From: an uncultured Bacteroidales bacterium
GTDB taxonomy: Bacteria > Bacteroidota > Bacteroidia > Bacteroidales > F082
Assembly (NCBI GenBank): GCA_947307415.1
Contig: CAMZJA010000001.1
Location: 310,001 to 374,000, forward strand
Reading direction: 5' to 3'
DNA length: 64,000 bases
Shown: positions 35,856-43,608 of the stretch, piece after piece
Position numbering within the stretch: position 1 is the first letter of the stretch
Layout: each line of letters opens with the position of its first letter
Position numbers and translations under genes: made by a program
The notes under the pieces: model-generated
The model's database searches: none
Told to the model about the DNA's origin: nothing
What the model saw: the letters and a program-made list of their open reading frames with translations, nothing else

Positions 35856-36416
35856 TTATTTAAATTTTGCGATGGAATAGACGTATTTGTCGGTTATGAC
35901 GGTTTCAATTTGGTATAATTCAGGTTTTGCTAGCACTGTTTTGAGGTCGCTGCGGATACCTTCGCCCGTGAGTTTAAGAACGGCTTCTTTTTTTGTCCAG
36001 AGAGCGAGGAAAGCCGAGAGGCTTTCGGGCGCCGACGTTATCAGTGCCTGTTCCTTTTCGTTCATGGTATATGATATCAGTGATGGCGTTATCTTGCGTG
36101 GTGTCTCCACGTCGGCGCCTACCGGCTGGCTGTCGATGGCGCAGAGAGCCACTTTGCCCGAGTGACTGAAGTTGAAATGAATCTCGGGATGGCCTTTGAT
36201 GACGGGTTTGCCGCCTTCGAGATACTCGAACACAGGAGGCTCAGCGATGCCGTATTCTTTTTGCAGGCCTTCCATAAGAAGCAGATACGCCGCCAGCGAC
36301 AGCCGCCGGCCGCTCTCGTGAGAGAACTTCAGCGCCTGCTCACGACGTTGCGACGACACCTTCGACAAAGCATCTTCAATATCAAGCAACTCCGTATGAT
36401 CGTTGAGATAAATCAT
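35856..36416 (-). CDS. 4'-phosphopantetheinyl transferase (Sfp type)
   Basis: 186 residues. The magnesium-binding VGADVET (about 98-104) and LWTKKEAVLKLTGEG (about 138-152, WxxKEAxxK) motifs define the superfamily. Transfers phosphopantetheine from CoA to a carrier protein; target unknown. The ATG lies only four bases after its -7 box (36420-36427), so the message may have little or no leader. Confidence 0.92.
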   Translation of the reverse strand: MIYLNDHTELLDIEDALSKVSSQRREQALKFSHESGRRLSLAAYLLLMEGLQKEYGIAEPPVFEYLEGGKPVIKGHPEIHFNFSHSGKVALCAIDSQPVGADVETPRKITPSLISYTMNEKEQALITSAPESLSAFLALWTKKEAVLKLTGEGIRSDLKTVLAKPELYQIETVITDKYVYSIAKFK

Positions 36417-36419
36417 GAT

Positions 36420-36427
36420 GCAAAATT
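36420..36427 (-). promoter_or_regulatory. -7 box (TAATTTTG) for the Sfp-type gene
   Basis: CAAAATTA on the + strand directly before the ATG at 36416, suggesting a leaderless or nearly leaderless transcript. Confidence 0.45.
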
Positions 36428-36532
36428 ATAAAAAAAAGATTTACTTTTTAAAAACAAGCAAAATCAGTCTGCAAATTTTCTCCGAAAATTCAAAGGCCTG
36501 ATTTTTTACATATTTTTTATTGAAATTATTAT

Positions 36533-36540
36533 TATTTTTG
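36533..36540 (+). promoter_or_regulatory. -7 box (TATTTTTG) for recG
   Basis: TATTTTTG 19 bases before the ATG at 36559. Confidence 0.5.
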
Positions 36541-36558
36541 CAAAAACTATCTTAAGGG

Positions 36559-38658
36559 ATGGATCTTCTGCAGACGAAAATCGAATATCTGAAGGGCGTG
36601 GGGCCGAAACGGGCTGAGCTTCTGAATAAGGAGCTGGGCATTTTCACGTTTCAGGACCTGCTCGATTATTTCCCTTTCAGGTATATCGACCGTTCGCAGA
36701 TTCATAAGGTCAGGCAGATTACCGACGACACCGTTTATTACCAACTCGTGGGAACGGTGAGCAATATGCAATCATTTGGTTCTCCGAGAGTTACAAGGAT
36801 TACAGCGACATTTACCGATGATACTGGCTCCATCGAATTGGTGTGGTTCAAAGGCTTGAAATGGATAAAAAACCGCTTCCAGCCAGGCAAGAAATATCTT
36901 ATCTTCGGCAAGGCGAGCGTGTTTAACAACCGCTTCAACTTCACCCATCCCGATGTCGAGGATTATAACCCAGACGATGTGCTGGTCGGCGAGGCGCTGC
37001 AAGGTGTTTACAACACCACCGAGAAGATGAAAAACGCCGGTTTGGGTACCAAACAATTCGCGAAAATCATCAAAACATGCGTGCTTCAAGTGTGGAACAT
37101 GATTCCGGAAGTACTGCCGCAAAGCCTGATTCTGCACGACAAGCTTCTGCCTCGAAAAGAAGCCTATTACAAGATACATTTGCCATCGAACAGCACTGAT
37201 ATTCAACGCGCTACGACGAGGTTGAAATATGAGGAACATTTCTTCTTCCAGCTGCGGCTTTTGGTTCATAAAAAAGACCGACAGCTTAACACAAAAAGCG
37301 TTGTGTTTCAACAAGTTGGCGATTATTTCAATAGTTTCTACAAGGAACATCTCCCCTTCCCTCTTACCAACGCCCAGAAACGTGTCATCAAGGAGATTCG
37401 CGCCGATTTGAAGAGCGGCCACCAGATGAACCGACTGCTTCAAGGCGACGTTGGAAGCGGAAAGACCATCGTCGCTCTGATGATAATGCTTCTCGCACTC
37501 GACAACGGCTATCAGGCAGCCCTTATGGCACCGACGGAAATCCTTGCCACTCAACATCTTGAGACGTTGCGAGCGCAACTCAAAGGCATGGATGTGCATT
37601 TCGCCTTGCTGACTGGTAGCACCAAACAATCCGAGCGAAAACAGATTCTTGCCGACCTTGCAAGTGGCGACCTGCAAATAATAATAGGTACCCACGCTTT
37701 GATTGAAGACACTGTGGTTTTCAATAACTTAGGGCTCTGTATCATCGACGAGCAGCATCGTTTCGGTGTGGCTCAACGTGCTTCGTTCTGGGACAAGACA
37801 TCATTCCCGCCTCATACTTTGGTGATGACTGCCACCCCGATTCCGCGTACCTTGGCGATGACGCAATACGGTGACTTGGATGTCTCAAAAATCGATGAGT
37901 TGCCACCAGGAAGGAAGCCTGTCAAGACAGTGCATGTGTTTCAGGAACAACGACTTGCGATAATCGGGTTCATGAAGAAACAGATTGCCGAAGGGCATCA
38001 GATTTATGTGGTATACCCGCTAATCAAGGAGTCGGAGAAGATGGATTTGATCAACCTGCAGGAAGGTTACGAGGCGATGATGCGCGATTTCCCTGAGCCG
38101 GATTATCACATCAGCGTGGTGCACGGTCAGATGAAGGCCGAGGATAAGGACTGGGAAATGCAGCGTTTCGTTCGTGGCGAAACTCATATCATGATTGCGA
38201 CGACAGTGATCGAGGTCGGTGTTAACGTTCCTAACGCCTCGGTGATGATAATCGAAAATGCCAACAGATTCGGGCTTTCGCAGCTACACCAGCTCCGTGG
38301 AAGAGTGGGCCGCGGCGCCGAGCAGTCGTACTGCGTCTTGATAACCGACCATAAGATCACGGGCGAGGGGAAAAAACGCATGGAGACTATGGTGAAGACC
38401 AACGACGGATTCGAGATCGCGGAAGCTGATTTGCAATTACGTGGTCCGGGTGAGACACAAGGCACCCGCCAGTCGGGAATGATTGAGATGAAAATCGGCG
38501 ACTTACAATACGACGAGCCAATCATCAGGCACACTCGCCGCATGGCGAACTTACTTTTGGATGCCGACCCAACGCTTTCAAAACCAGAACATTACGCTAC
38601 AAAGCAATATTTCTCACAGCAGTTTGAGAGAGATTTCGATTGGAGCAGGATCGGATAG
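36559..38658 (+). CDS. recG: ATP-dependent DNA helicase RecG
   Basis: 699 residues. N-terminal wedge/OB domain (LKGVGPKRAELLNK; FRYIDRS; TDDTGSIELVWF), helicase motifs I GDVGSGKTIVALM (about 295), II DEQHRFG (about 398), III ATPIPRT (about 424) and VI LRGRVGRG (about 580). Remodels stalled replication forks and Holliday junctions. Stands alone between a divergent Sfp-type gene and a convergent deacetylase. Confidence 0.97.
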   Translation: MDLLQTKIEYLKGVGPKRAELLNKELGIFTFQDLLDYFPFRYIDRSQIHKVRQITDDTVYYQLVGTVSNMQSFGSPRVTRITATFTDDTGSIELVWFKGLKWIKNRFQPGKKYLIFGKASVFNNRFNFTHPDVEDYNPDDVLVGEALQGVYNTTEKMKNAGLGTKQFAKIIKTCVLQVWNMIPEVLPQSLILHDKLLPRKEAYYKIHLPSNSTDIQRATTRLKYEEHFFFQLRLLVHKKDRQLNTKSVVFQQVGDYFNSFYKEHLPFPLTNAQKRVIKEIRADLKSGHQMNRLLQGDVGSGKTIVALMIMLLALDNGYQAALMAPTEILATQHLETLRAQLKGMDVHFALLTGSTKQSERKQILADLASGDLQIIIGTHALIEDTVVFNNLGLCIIDEQHRFGVAQRASFWDKTSFPPHTLVMTATPIPRTLAMTQYGDLDVSKIDELPPGRKPVKTVHVFQEQRLAIIGFMKKQIAEGHQIYVVYPLIKESEKMDLINLQEGYEAMMRDFPEPDYHISVVHGQMKAEDKDWEMQRFVRGETHIMIATTVIEVGVNVPNASVMIIENANRFGLSQLHQLRGRVGRGAEQSYCVLITDHKITGEGKKRMETMVKTNDGFEIAEADLQLRGPGETQGTRQSGMIEMKIGDLQYDEPIIRHTRRMANLLLDADPTLSKPEHYATKQYFSQQFERDFDWSRIG

Positions 38659-38662
38659 GATT

Positions 38663-38789
38663 GTCATTTCGAGCTTGTCGAGAAATCCTCTTTCAGACAT
38701 TGCTTTCGGTGAAAAAGGATTTATTCGCCTATGGCGAATGCTTTCGCTTCGCTCAGGTCTTCATTCCGCTTCGCTTCAGTCGAAATGAC
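38663..38789. repeat. 127-bp GTCATTTCGA palindromic repeat between recG and the deacetylase gene
   Basis: Starts gtcatttcgagcttgtcg and ends cttcagtcgaaatgac, an inverted pair. The centre carries further copies of 'ttcgcttcgct' and 'attcgcc/ggcgaat' palindromes. It lies between two convergent genes and may terminate both. Intergenic relative of the in-frame copies in lnt and the radical SAM gene. Confidence 0.85.
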
Positions 38790-38795
38790 AAACTA

Positions 38796-39416
38796 CTATA
38801 AAGCTTTGAAAATAAAACCCTTTTTTGAATAGTATTCCAATACTCTTGGTAGAGCTGAAATCATATTATTATAAGCTTTTACACTGTCGTGAAATGTAAT
38901 AATTGCGCCATCTCCTGCATTTTTTATGACATTTTGATAGACGTCTTCAGGCGAGAGAGCATGATCCCAGTCGTAGGCGATGACAGTCCAGGCAACTATT
39001 TTTAGTGTAGAGTTTAGAGTGTAGAGTTTTGAGAGTTGAGAATATTTGATCTTCCCATGAGGCGGACGGAATAAATTGCTGTGAATCAATTTATTAGCTG
39101 ATAAAACTGAATTGACGTAATCGTCGGATTTTGTCTTCCAGCCGTCCTCATGATTAAAGGTATGACAGCCGACAGAATGACCTTCTTTTTTGACTAATTC
39201 AAAAGTTTTTGGAAATTTTTGGACGTTGTTTCCTATGCAGAAAAAGGTGGCTTTCGCATCATATCTTTTAAGAATTTCAAGCACTTTCGGCGTTATCAGC
39301 GGATGAGGTCCGTCATCAAAAGTGAGATAAATAGTCTTCTTGTCTGTCTTCGGCATTTCCCAAAGCAGAGAAGGATAGAAAATCCTGAAAATTTTTGATG
39401 GTTTAACTAATCTCAC
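38796..39416 (-). CDS. polysaccharide deacetylase (NodB family), GTG start
   Basis: 206 residues from GTG at 39416; the N-terminal MRLVKPSKIFRIFYPSLLW is a segment common before NodB domains in Bacteroidota, so the in-frame ATG 20 codons later is less likely. Motif 1 YLTFDDGPHP (about 30-39), HTFNHE (motif 2, about 84-89) and RPPHGK (motif 3, about 117-122) are present. Deacetylates peptidoglycan or another N-acetylated sugar polymer. Residues about 125-137 (QLSKLYTLNSTLK) are encoded by a heptamer repeat, right after motif 3. Confidence 0.88.
   Translation of the reverse strand: MRLVKPSKIFRIFYPSLLWEMPKTDKKTIYLTFDDGPHPLITPKVLEILKRYDAKATFFCIGNNVQKFPKTFELVKKEGHSVGCHTFNHEDGWKTKSDDYVNSVLSANKLIHSNLFRPPHGKIKYSQLSKLYTLNSTLKIVAWTVIAYDWDHALSPEDVYQNVIKNAGDGAIITFHDSVKAYNNMISALPRVLEYYSKKGFIFKAL
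39004..39042. repeat. heptamer array inside the deacetylase gene
   Basis: Consecutive 7-base units GTGTAGA, GTTTAGA, GTGTAGA, GTTTTGA, GAGTTGA. Read in frame on the minus strand as SQLSKLYTLNSTLK. Same unit length as the TTAGACC arrays but a different sequence. Confidence 0.75.
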
Positions 39417-39420
39417 GATG

Positions 39421-39428
39421 CAAAATTA
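39421..39428 (-). promoter_or_regulatory. -7 box (TAATTTTG) for the deacetylase gene
   Basis: CAAAATTA on the + strand, five bases before the GTG start; the transcript would be almost leaderless. Confidence 0.4.
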
Positions 39429-39435
39429 TAAAAAA

Positions 39436-39467
39436 TTTGTTTTATATAAAAGTTTTTATTATTTTTG
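39436..39467 (+). promoter_or_regulatory. promoter of the gpmA operon
   Basis: TTTG at 39436-39439, 20 bases, TATTTTTG at 39460-39467, then the ATG at 39493. Both elements of the Bacteroidota pattern are present. Confidence 0.6.
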
Positions 39468-39492
39468 CAGATTCTAACAATTTTTTGAAAAA

Positions 39493-40239
39493 ATGAAAAA
39501 ACTCATATTAGTTCGCCACGGCGAAAGTGAATGGAACAAGCTCAACCTTTTTACCGGTTGGACCAACGTCGATTTATCGGAAAAAGGCGTTCAAGAGGCT
39601 TTGGAAGCTGGTAAGTCGTTGAAAAACAATGGCTACAAACCTGAGATTTGCTTCACATCATACCTAAAAAGAGCCATCAAGACTCTCAACAACATTCTCG
39701 ATGTGATGGATATGGACTGGCTGCCAGTGTACAAAAGCTGGCGCTTGAACGAGAAGAGCTACGGTCAGCTGCAGGGCTTGAACAAGGTCGACATGGCCAA
39801 GAAATACGGTGAGGAGCAGGTGTTGAAATGGCGCCGTTGCTTCGATGTGCAGCCTCCGGCGCTCTCGATGGACGACCCGAAGAGTCCGCGTCAGGATCCG
39901 CGTTATGCCGAGATGACCGACGACCAGATTCCGCTCACCGAGTCGTTGAAAGACACCATCGCACGTTTGATGCCTTACTATAAAGAAGTGATTCTCAAGG
40001 CTTTCGAAAACCACGACGAGGTGATGGTGGTAGCTCACGGCAACAGTCTCCGCGGCATCGTCAAGGAGCTGAAAAACATGGGCGAAGACGAAATCATTAA
40101 ATTCAACATTCCTACGGCAATACCTTACATCTTTGAGTTTGACGATAAGATGAATCTTCAAAAAGACTTCTTCCTCGGTGACCCTGAAGAGATTGCAAAG
40201 AAGATGCAAAGCGTTGCTAATCAAGGAAAAGCAAAATAA
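39493..40239 (+). CDS. gpmA: 2,3-bisphosphoglycerate-dependent phosphoglycerate mutase
   Basis: 248 residues, the dPGM length. LVRHGESEWN (6-15) has the phospho-His, RLNEKSYGQLQGLNK the mid-region and AHGNSLRG (about 182) the second His. Interconverts 3- and 2-phosphoglycerate in glycolysis. First of a run gpmA-phosphatase-tatD-tcdA, each gene within a few bases of the next. Confidence 0.96.
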   Translation: MKKLILVRHGESEWNKLNLFTGWTNVDLSEKGVQEALEAGKSLKNNGYKPEICFTSYLKRAIKTLNNILDVMDMDWLPVYKSWRLNEKSYGQLQGLNKVDMAKKYGEEQVLKWRRCFDVQPPALSMDDPKSPRQDPRYAEMTDDQIPLTESLKDTIARLMPYYKEVILKAFENHDEVMVVAHGNSLRGIVKELKNMGEDEIIKFNIPTAIPYIFEFDDKMNLQKDFFLGDPEEIAKKMQSVANQGKAK

Positions 40240-40241
40240 TT

Positions 40242-40946
40242 ATGAAAAAAAGGTGGATTATACCTGACATTCACGGATGCGTCAATACCCTGAAGCAACT
40301 TGTCGAACACTGCATTCAGCCTACCAAGGAAGACTCCATTTACTTTCTTGGCGACTACATCGACCGCGGTCCGGACGGTAAAGGTGTCATCGACTACATC
40401 ATGAGTTTTCAGAATGAGGGATATGACATTCAGTATCTCATTGGTAATCATGAGTATTACTGCATGAACTCATACGAAAACGACAAGCACAGATGGTTAA
40501 CCAAGAGCAGCATTCAAAAAGAATGGGAACGTTACGGTGCCAAGATGACGCTAAAGAGTTTCGGTGTGAAACGTCCTCGTGACATCGATGAGAAATACAT
40601 CGAATGGATGAGAAAAGGCAAGTATTTCATTGAACTTGACGACTATATCCTTGTCCATGCAGGTATGAACTTCAACATCCCGGATCCGTTCGACGATAAG
40701 ATGTCGATGCTTTGGGTGCGCGATTTCAAGGTCGACACCGCAAAAACAGGAGGCAAGAAAATCATACACGGACACGTGCCGGTGGAGCACAGCCTCATTC
40801 AGCTTTTCATTGAATCTCAAGGATATAACTTCATTGCTCTCGACAATGGAGTGTATTACAGAGACCAGAAAGTGGGCTTCGGCAACCTAATGGCTCTCGA
40901 ACTCAACAGCATGGAGCTCATCGCTCAACCGAATGTCGACTTCTGA
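40242..40946 (+). CDS. serine/threonine-type metallophosphatase (ApaH/PrpE-like)
   Basis: 234 residues. IPDIHGC (8-14), GDYIDRGPDGKG (about 36-47), GNHEYY (about 68-73) and a late His in IIHGHVPVEHS form the metallophosphatase set. Related proteins are protein phosphatases or diadenosine-tetraphosphate hydrolases; which one is not clear. Starts 2 bases after gpmA and shares one base with tatD (TGATG). Confidence 0.9.
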   Translation: MKKRWIIPDIHGCVNTLKQLVEHCIQPTKEDSIYFLGDYIDRGPDGKGVIDYIMSFQNEGYDIQYLIGNHEYYCMNSYENDKHRWLTKSSIQKEWERYGAKMTLKSFGVKRPRDIDEKYIEWMRKGKYFIELDDYILVHAGMNFNIPDPFDDKMSMLWVRDFKVDTAKTGGKKIIHGHVPVEHSLIQLFIESQGYNFIALDNGVYYRDQKVGFGNLMALELNSMELIAQPNVDF

Positions 40947-41563
40947 TGTATGTAGATATCCATACACATGTTGATAATCAGTCGGTTATCAGGATTTTAG
41001 ATAATGATTTTGATAAAATTTCAGTGACCTGGGGAGTGCATCCTTGGGAGGTAAACGATTATGACAACAATGTTCCTCGCGACCTGCGGTCGCTCGGAAT
41101 GACAGCTGTTATCGGCGAGGTGGGACTGGATAAAGTTCACAAGGAAACCTTTGAAAAACAGATTGAGGTTTTTGAGGAAATGATAAGATTATCAGAGAGT
41201 TACAGGAAGCCGATGATAATTCATTGTGTGAGGGCGTACTCGGAGATAATCGAGATGAGGAAGAAGACGAAGGCGACCATGCCATGGGTGATTCACGGGT
41301 TTAACAGCTCAGTTGAGACTATGCGGCAACTGCTGAAATATGATATTTATATTTCGCTTGGCGAAATTTTGTATCGCAATGAAAATCAAGCTGTTGAGAT
41401 ATTAAAAAACATCCCTTTGGAGCGACTTTTCCTGGAAACCGACGTCTCCGGAAGGGACATCAAAGACGTTTATGCGAAGGCGGCGGCGTTGATGGGATGC
41501 GATATTGATGTTTTGTGCAGACAAATTTTTGAAAATTATGGAAGACTGGAAGCAACGCACTAA
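40946..41563 (+). CDS. TatD-family metal-dependent hydrolase
   Basis: 205 residues, shorter than the usual ~255. Metal ligands: DIHTH near residue 6, VIGEVGLD (about 54-61), MIIHC (about 90-94), VIHGF (about 114-118) and ETDVSG (about 158-163). The family acts as 3'-exonuclease/deacylase. The NVPRDLRSLGMTA segment (about 43-55) before GEVGLD comes from a dispersed repeat and replaces the usual loop, so the metal-binding Glu directly follows the inserted sequence. Confidence 0.88.
   Translation: MYVDIHTHVDNQSVIRILDNDFDKISVTWGVHPWEVNDYDNNVPRDLRSLGMTAVIGEVGLDKVHKETFEKQIEVFEEMIRLSESYRKPMIIHCVRAYSEIIEMRKKTKATMPWVIHGFNSSVETMRQLLKYDIYISLGEILYRNENQAVEILKNIPLERLFLETDVSGRDIKDVYAKAAALMGCDIDVLCRQIFENYGRLEATH
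41072..41104. repeat. GGAATGAC-type repeat inside tatD
   Basis: gttcctcgcgacctgcgg then tcgctcggaatgaca: the same unit as in the U32 gene and at 53467-53549. In frame as VPRDLRSLGMT. Confidence 0.8.
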
Positions 41564-42275
41564 TATATTAATAGGTGATGAGGGAGTCGAGCGGCTCGCC
41601 AAGGCTCACGTCTTGGTAGTAGGTCTCGGTGGCGTGGGCGCTTACGCCGCTGAACAGCTCGCTCGCGCTGGCATAGGCGAAATGACGATAGTGGACAGCG
41701 ACACTGTGAGCGTGACTAACAAAAACCGTCAGCTGTTGGCGTTAGACAGCACGTTAGGGCGTTTGAAAACCGAGGTCATGGCGGAACGAATACGCGACAT
41801 CAACCCCGACATCAAGCTGCACGTGCTCACGCAATACCTTAAGGATCAGTCGATTATAGATTTGATGTCGCAGAAGTTCGACTTCGTCGTCGACGCCATC
41901 GACACCATGGCGCCTAAGGTGTTTCTGCTTTACTATGCGGTGCAAAACCATCAAAACATCGTGAGCTGCATGGGTGCCGGCGGAAAATTCGACCCAACGA
42001 AAATAGAGATTTGCGACATGTCGAAGTCGTACAACTGCCGGTTGGCGTTTTATATCCGCAAACGCCTGCACCGACTGGGCATTCGTGAAGGGATAACGGT
42101 AGTTTTCTCACCTGAAAAGGTGGCCGACGACGCCTTCATTGTGGAAGACGAGCAACAACAAAACAAGATAGCTACTGTGGGGACTATTTCTTATATGCCG
42201 GCTGTTTTCGGATGCTTCTGCGCATCACATGTCATCAACCAGCTACTAAAAACACAAAATCGTGCTTCTTTCTGA
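41538..42275 (+). CDS. tcdA: tRNA threonylcarbamoyladenosine dehydratase (ThiF/TcdA family)
   Basis: 245 residues from the ATG at 41538 (an upstream start at 41505 would add 11 unrelated residues). MEDWKQRTNILIGDEGVERL is the family N-terminus; GLGGVGAYAAEQLARAG is the ATP-binding loop, followed by IVDSDTV, NRQLLAL and CMGAGGKFDPT. It cyclises t6A37 in tRNA to ct6A. It overlaps the tatD end by 26 bases and the opposing gene end by 41 bases. Confidence 0.93.
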   Translation: MEDWKQRTNILIGDEGVERLAKAHVLVVGLGGVGAYAAEQLARAGIGEMTIVDSDTVSVTNKNRQLLALDSTLGRLKTEVMAERIRDINPDIKLHVLTQYLKDQSIIDLMSQKFDFVVDAIDTMAPKVFLLYYAVQNHQNIVSCMGAGGKFDPTKIEICDMSKSYNCRLAFYIRKRLHRLGIREGITVVFSPEKVADDAFIVEDEQQQNKIATVGTISYMPAVFGCFCASHVINQLLKTQNRASF

Positions 42276-42993
42276 CCTCGCTCTCGATATGAGCGATGTA
42301 ATGTGTGCGTCGAGGGATGGTGTTGAGTATTTTCTGAGCCTCGCCGAACTCACCCATCTCACGATATAACTCTATGATTTCCAATATCGAAGCCTCATAT
42401 TCCTCATCGTCAGGGGTGTAACGGCCTTTCAGGAGGACGAGCAAAGCCTTAAGGTTTTCGAGATATTCAACGCGAAGCTTTTTGAACATCGCACGACCCT
42501 GTTTCTGTTTGCGGCGGTTCTTTCGCCACACGTTGAAACTCATCTTTCCGGAAAAGAGATAAGACAGGTGCATCTGATAGTTGTTACGCACCAGATCGTT
42601 GTAGGCCCACCACATCAGACGGCGGATATAAAGCTCCTTATCTTTATCATTTTCAATGGCTTGGAGGCATTGCTTGTAATGATTGACGAGAGCCATACGG
42701 CCTTCAACGCTGTTGAAATGGATGCCGAAGAAACGCCAGTTGTTCCAGTTATAATAAGGCACTTCGGGCTTTTTGTAGGTTACTACCGGCTCTTTGTATT
42801 CGTCGACCCAGAACCAGTGGCTGCATGCCGGGCATGCGATGACCTTCTGCGGCTCAGTTATGTAATTGTCGTTCAACGTCTTACCATCGGAATACAATAT
42901 CGATTTATTGACCATCTCCGACTTCACGAGATGACCTTCGAGCCACGATTCGCAGCGCGGGCATTGGATATAAAAAGTATCGTATTTTATCAT
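42235..42993 (-). CDS. conserved hypothetical zinc-ribbon protein
   Basis: 252 residues from the ATG at 42993; a TTG five codons upstream is possible but unlikely. Two Cys pairs near the N-terminus (CPRC about 10-13 and CPAC about 53-56) look like a zinc ribbon of the DUF2225 kind. The rest is helical, rich in Arg, Lys and Tyr (RRLMWWAYNDLVRNN; YEASILEIIELYREMGEFGEAQKIL), TPR-like. Function not recognised. Its 3' end overlaps tcdA antisense by 41 bases. Confidence 0.7.
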   Translation of the reverse strand: MIKYDTFYIQCPRCESWLEGHLVKSEMVNKSILYSDGKTLNDNYITEPQKVIACPACSHWFWVDEYKEPVVTYKKPEVPYYNWNNWRFFGIHFNSVEGRMALVNHYKQCLQAIENDKDKELYIRRLMWWAYNDLVRNNYQMHLSYLFSGKMSFNVWRKNRRKQKQGRAMFKKLRVEYLENLKALLVLLKGRYTPDDEEYEASILEIIELYREMGEFGEAQKILNTIPRRTHYIAHIESEVRKKHDFVFLVAG

Positions 42994-43008
42994 AACGTTG
43001 ACTTTCAA

Positions 43009-43608
43009 TTACTTACGACCGAAATCAGCGGGGATCTCGCCCCAGATCTCGGTTCTCCACTTATAAATCGGCACTCTGAAGGTGTTGTCGTGAAGCCATT
43101 TCTCGGCACGGCGTATCACCTCGAAGAGATACCTATTCTTCTCATTTTCAACGAGTTTCGTCCTGCAAAGACCTTCACTCACCCATTTCTGACCGTTCAG
43201 CGAGTCGGAATAGATTGGGAGGTTAAGGCGTTTTTGTTGCTGCCATGCGAGGCAGTGGACGATGGCAAGAAACTCGCCTATGTTGTTGGTGCCGCCTTCA
43301 AACACCGGGCTTTTAAATAGCTCGGTGCCCGTCTCGACGAACACGCCCCGGTATTCCATTTTACCTGGATTACCGGAGCATGCCGCGTCGACTGCGATGG
43401 CGTTTGTGATCGGTTTCGGGGCGCCGTCGGGTAACGATTGCCACGATTTTATCGGTTCCGATTTGAACGCTGCCTCGGCCTGTTCGCGGGTGGGATATCC
43501 TTTATATTTCGCACCTTGGAACCCTTCGACCTGCTGACGACACTCGTCCCAGCTGTCGAAGACGCCGATTTGACGGCCGACCCAAACCGTGTAATATTTA
43601 TTTTTCAA
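43009..43608 (-). CDS. ribonuclease HI with viroplasmin-type N-terminal domain, TTG start
   Basis: 199 residues. N-terminal caulimovirus/RNase H N domain (KYYTVWVGRQIGVFDSWDEC ... FQGAKYKGYPTREQAEAAF), then the RNase H fold with active-site acids Asp in AIAVDAAC, Glu in NNIGEFLAI and Asp in IYSDSLNG. It removes RNA from hybrids. The start is TTG at 43608, immediately after the mutB stop (TAA then TTG, no gap); no ATG fits and the N-terminal domain needs these first residues. Confidence 0.9.
   Translation of the reverse strand: MKNKYYTVWVGRQIGVFDSWDECRQQVEGFQGAKYKGYPTREQAEAAFKSEPIKSWQSLPDGAPKPITNAIAVDAACSGNPGKMEYRGVFVETGTELFKSPVFEGGTNNIGEFLAIVHCLAWQQQKRLNLPIYSDSLNGQKWVSEGLCRTKLVENEKNRYLFEVIRRAEKWLHDNTFRVPIYKWRTEIWGEIPADFGRK

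Noticed and set aside
36772..37695. 307-codon minus-strand frame inside recG
   Set aside because: Antisense to helicase motifs of recG, no family features; shadow.
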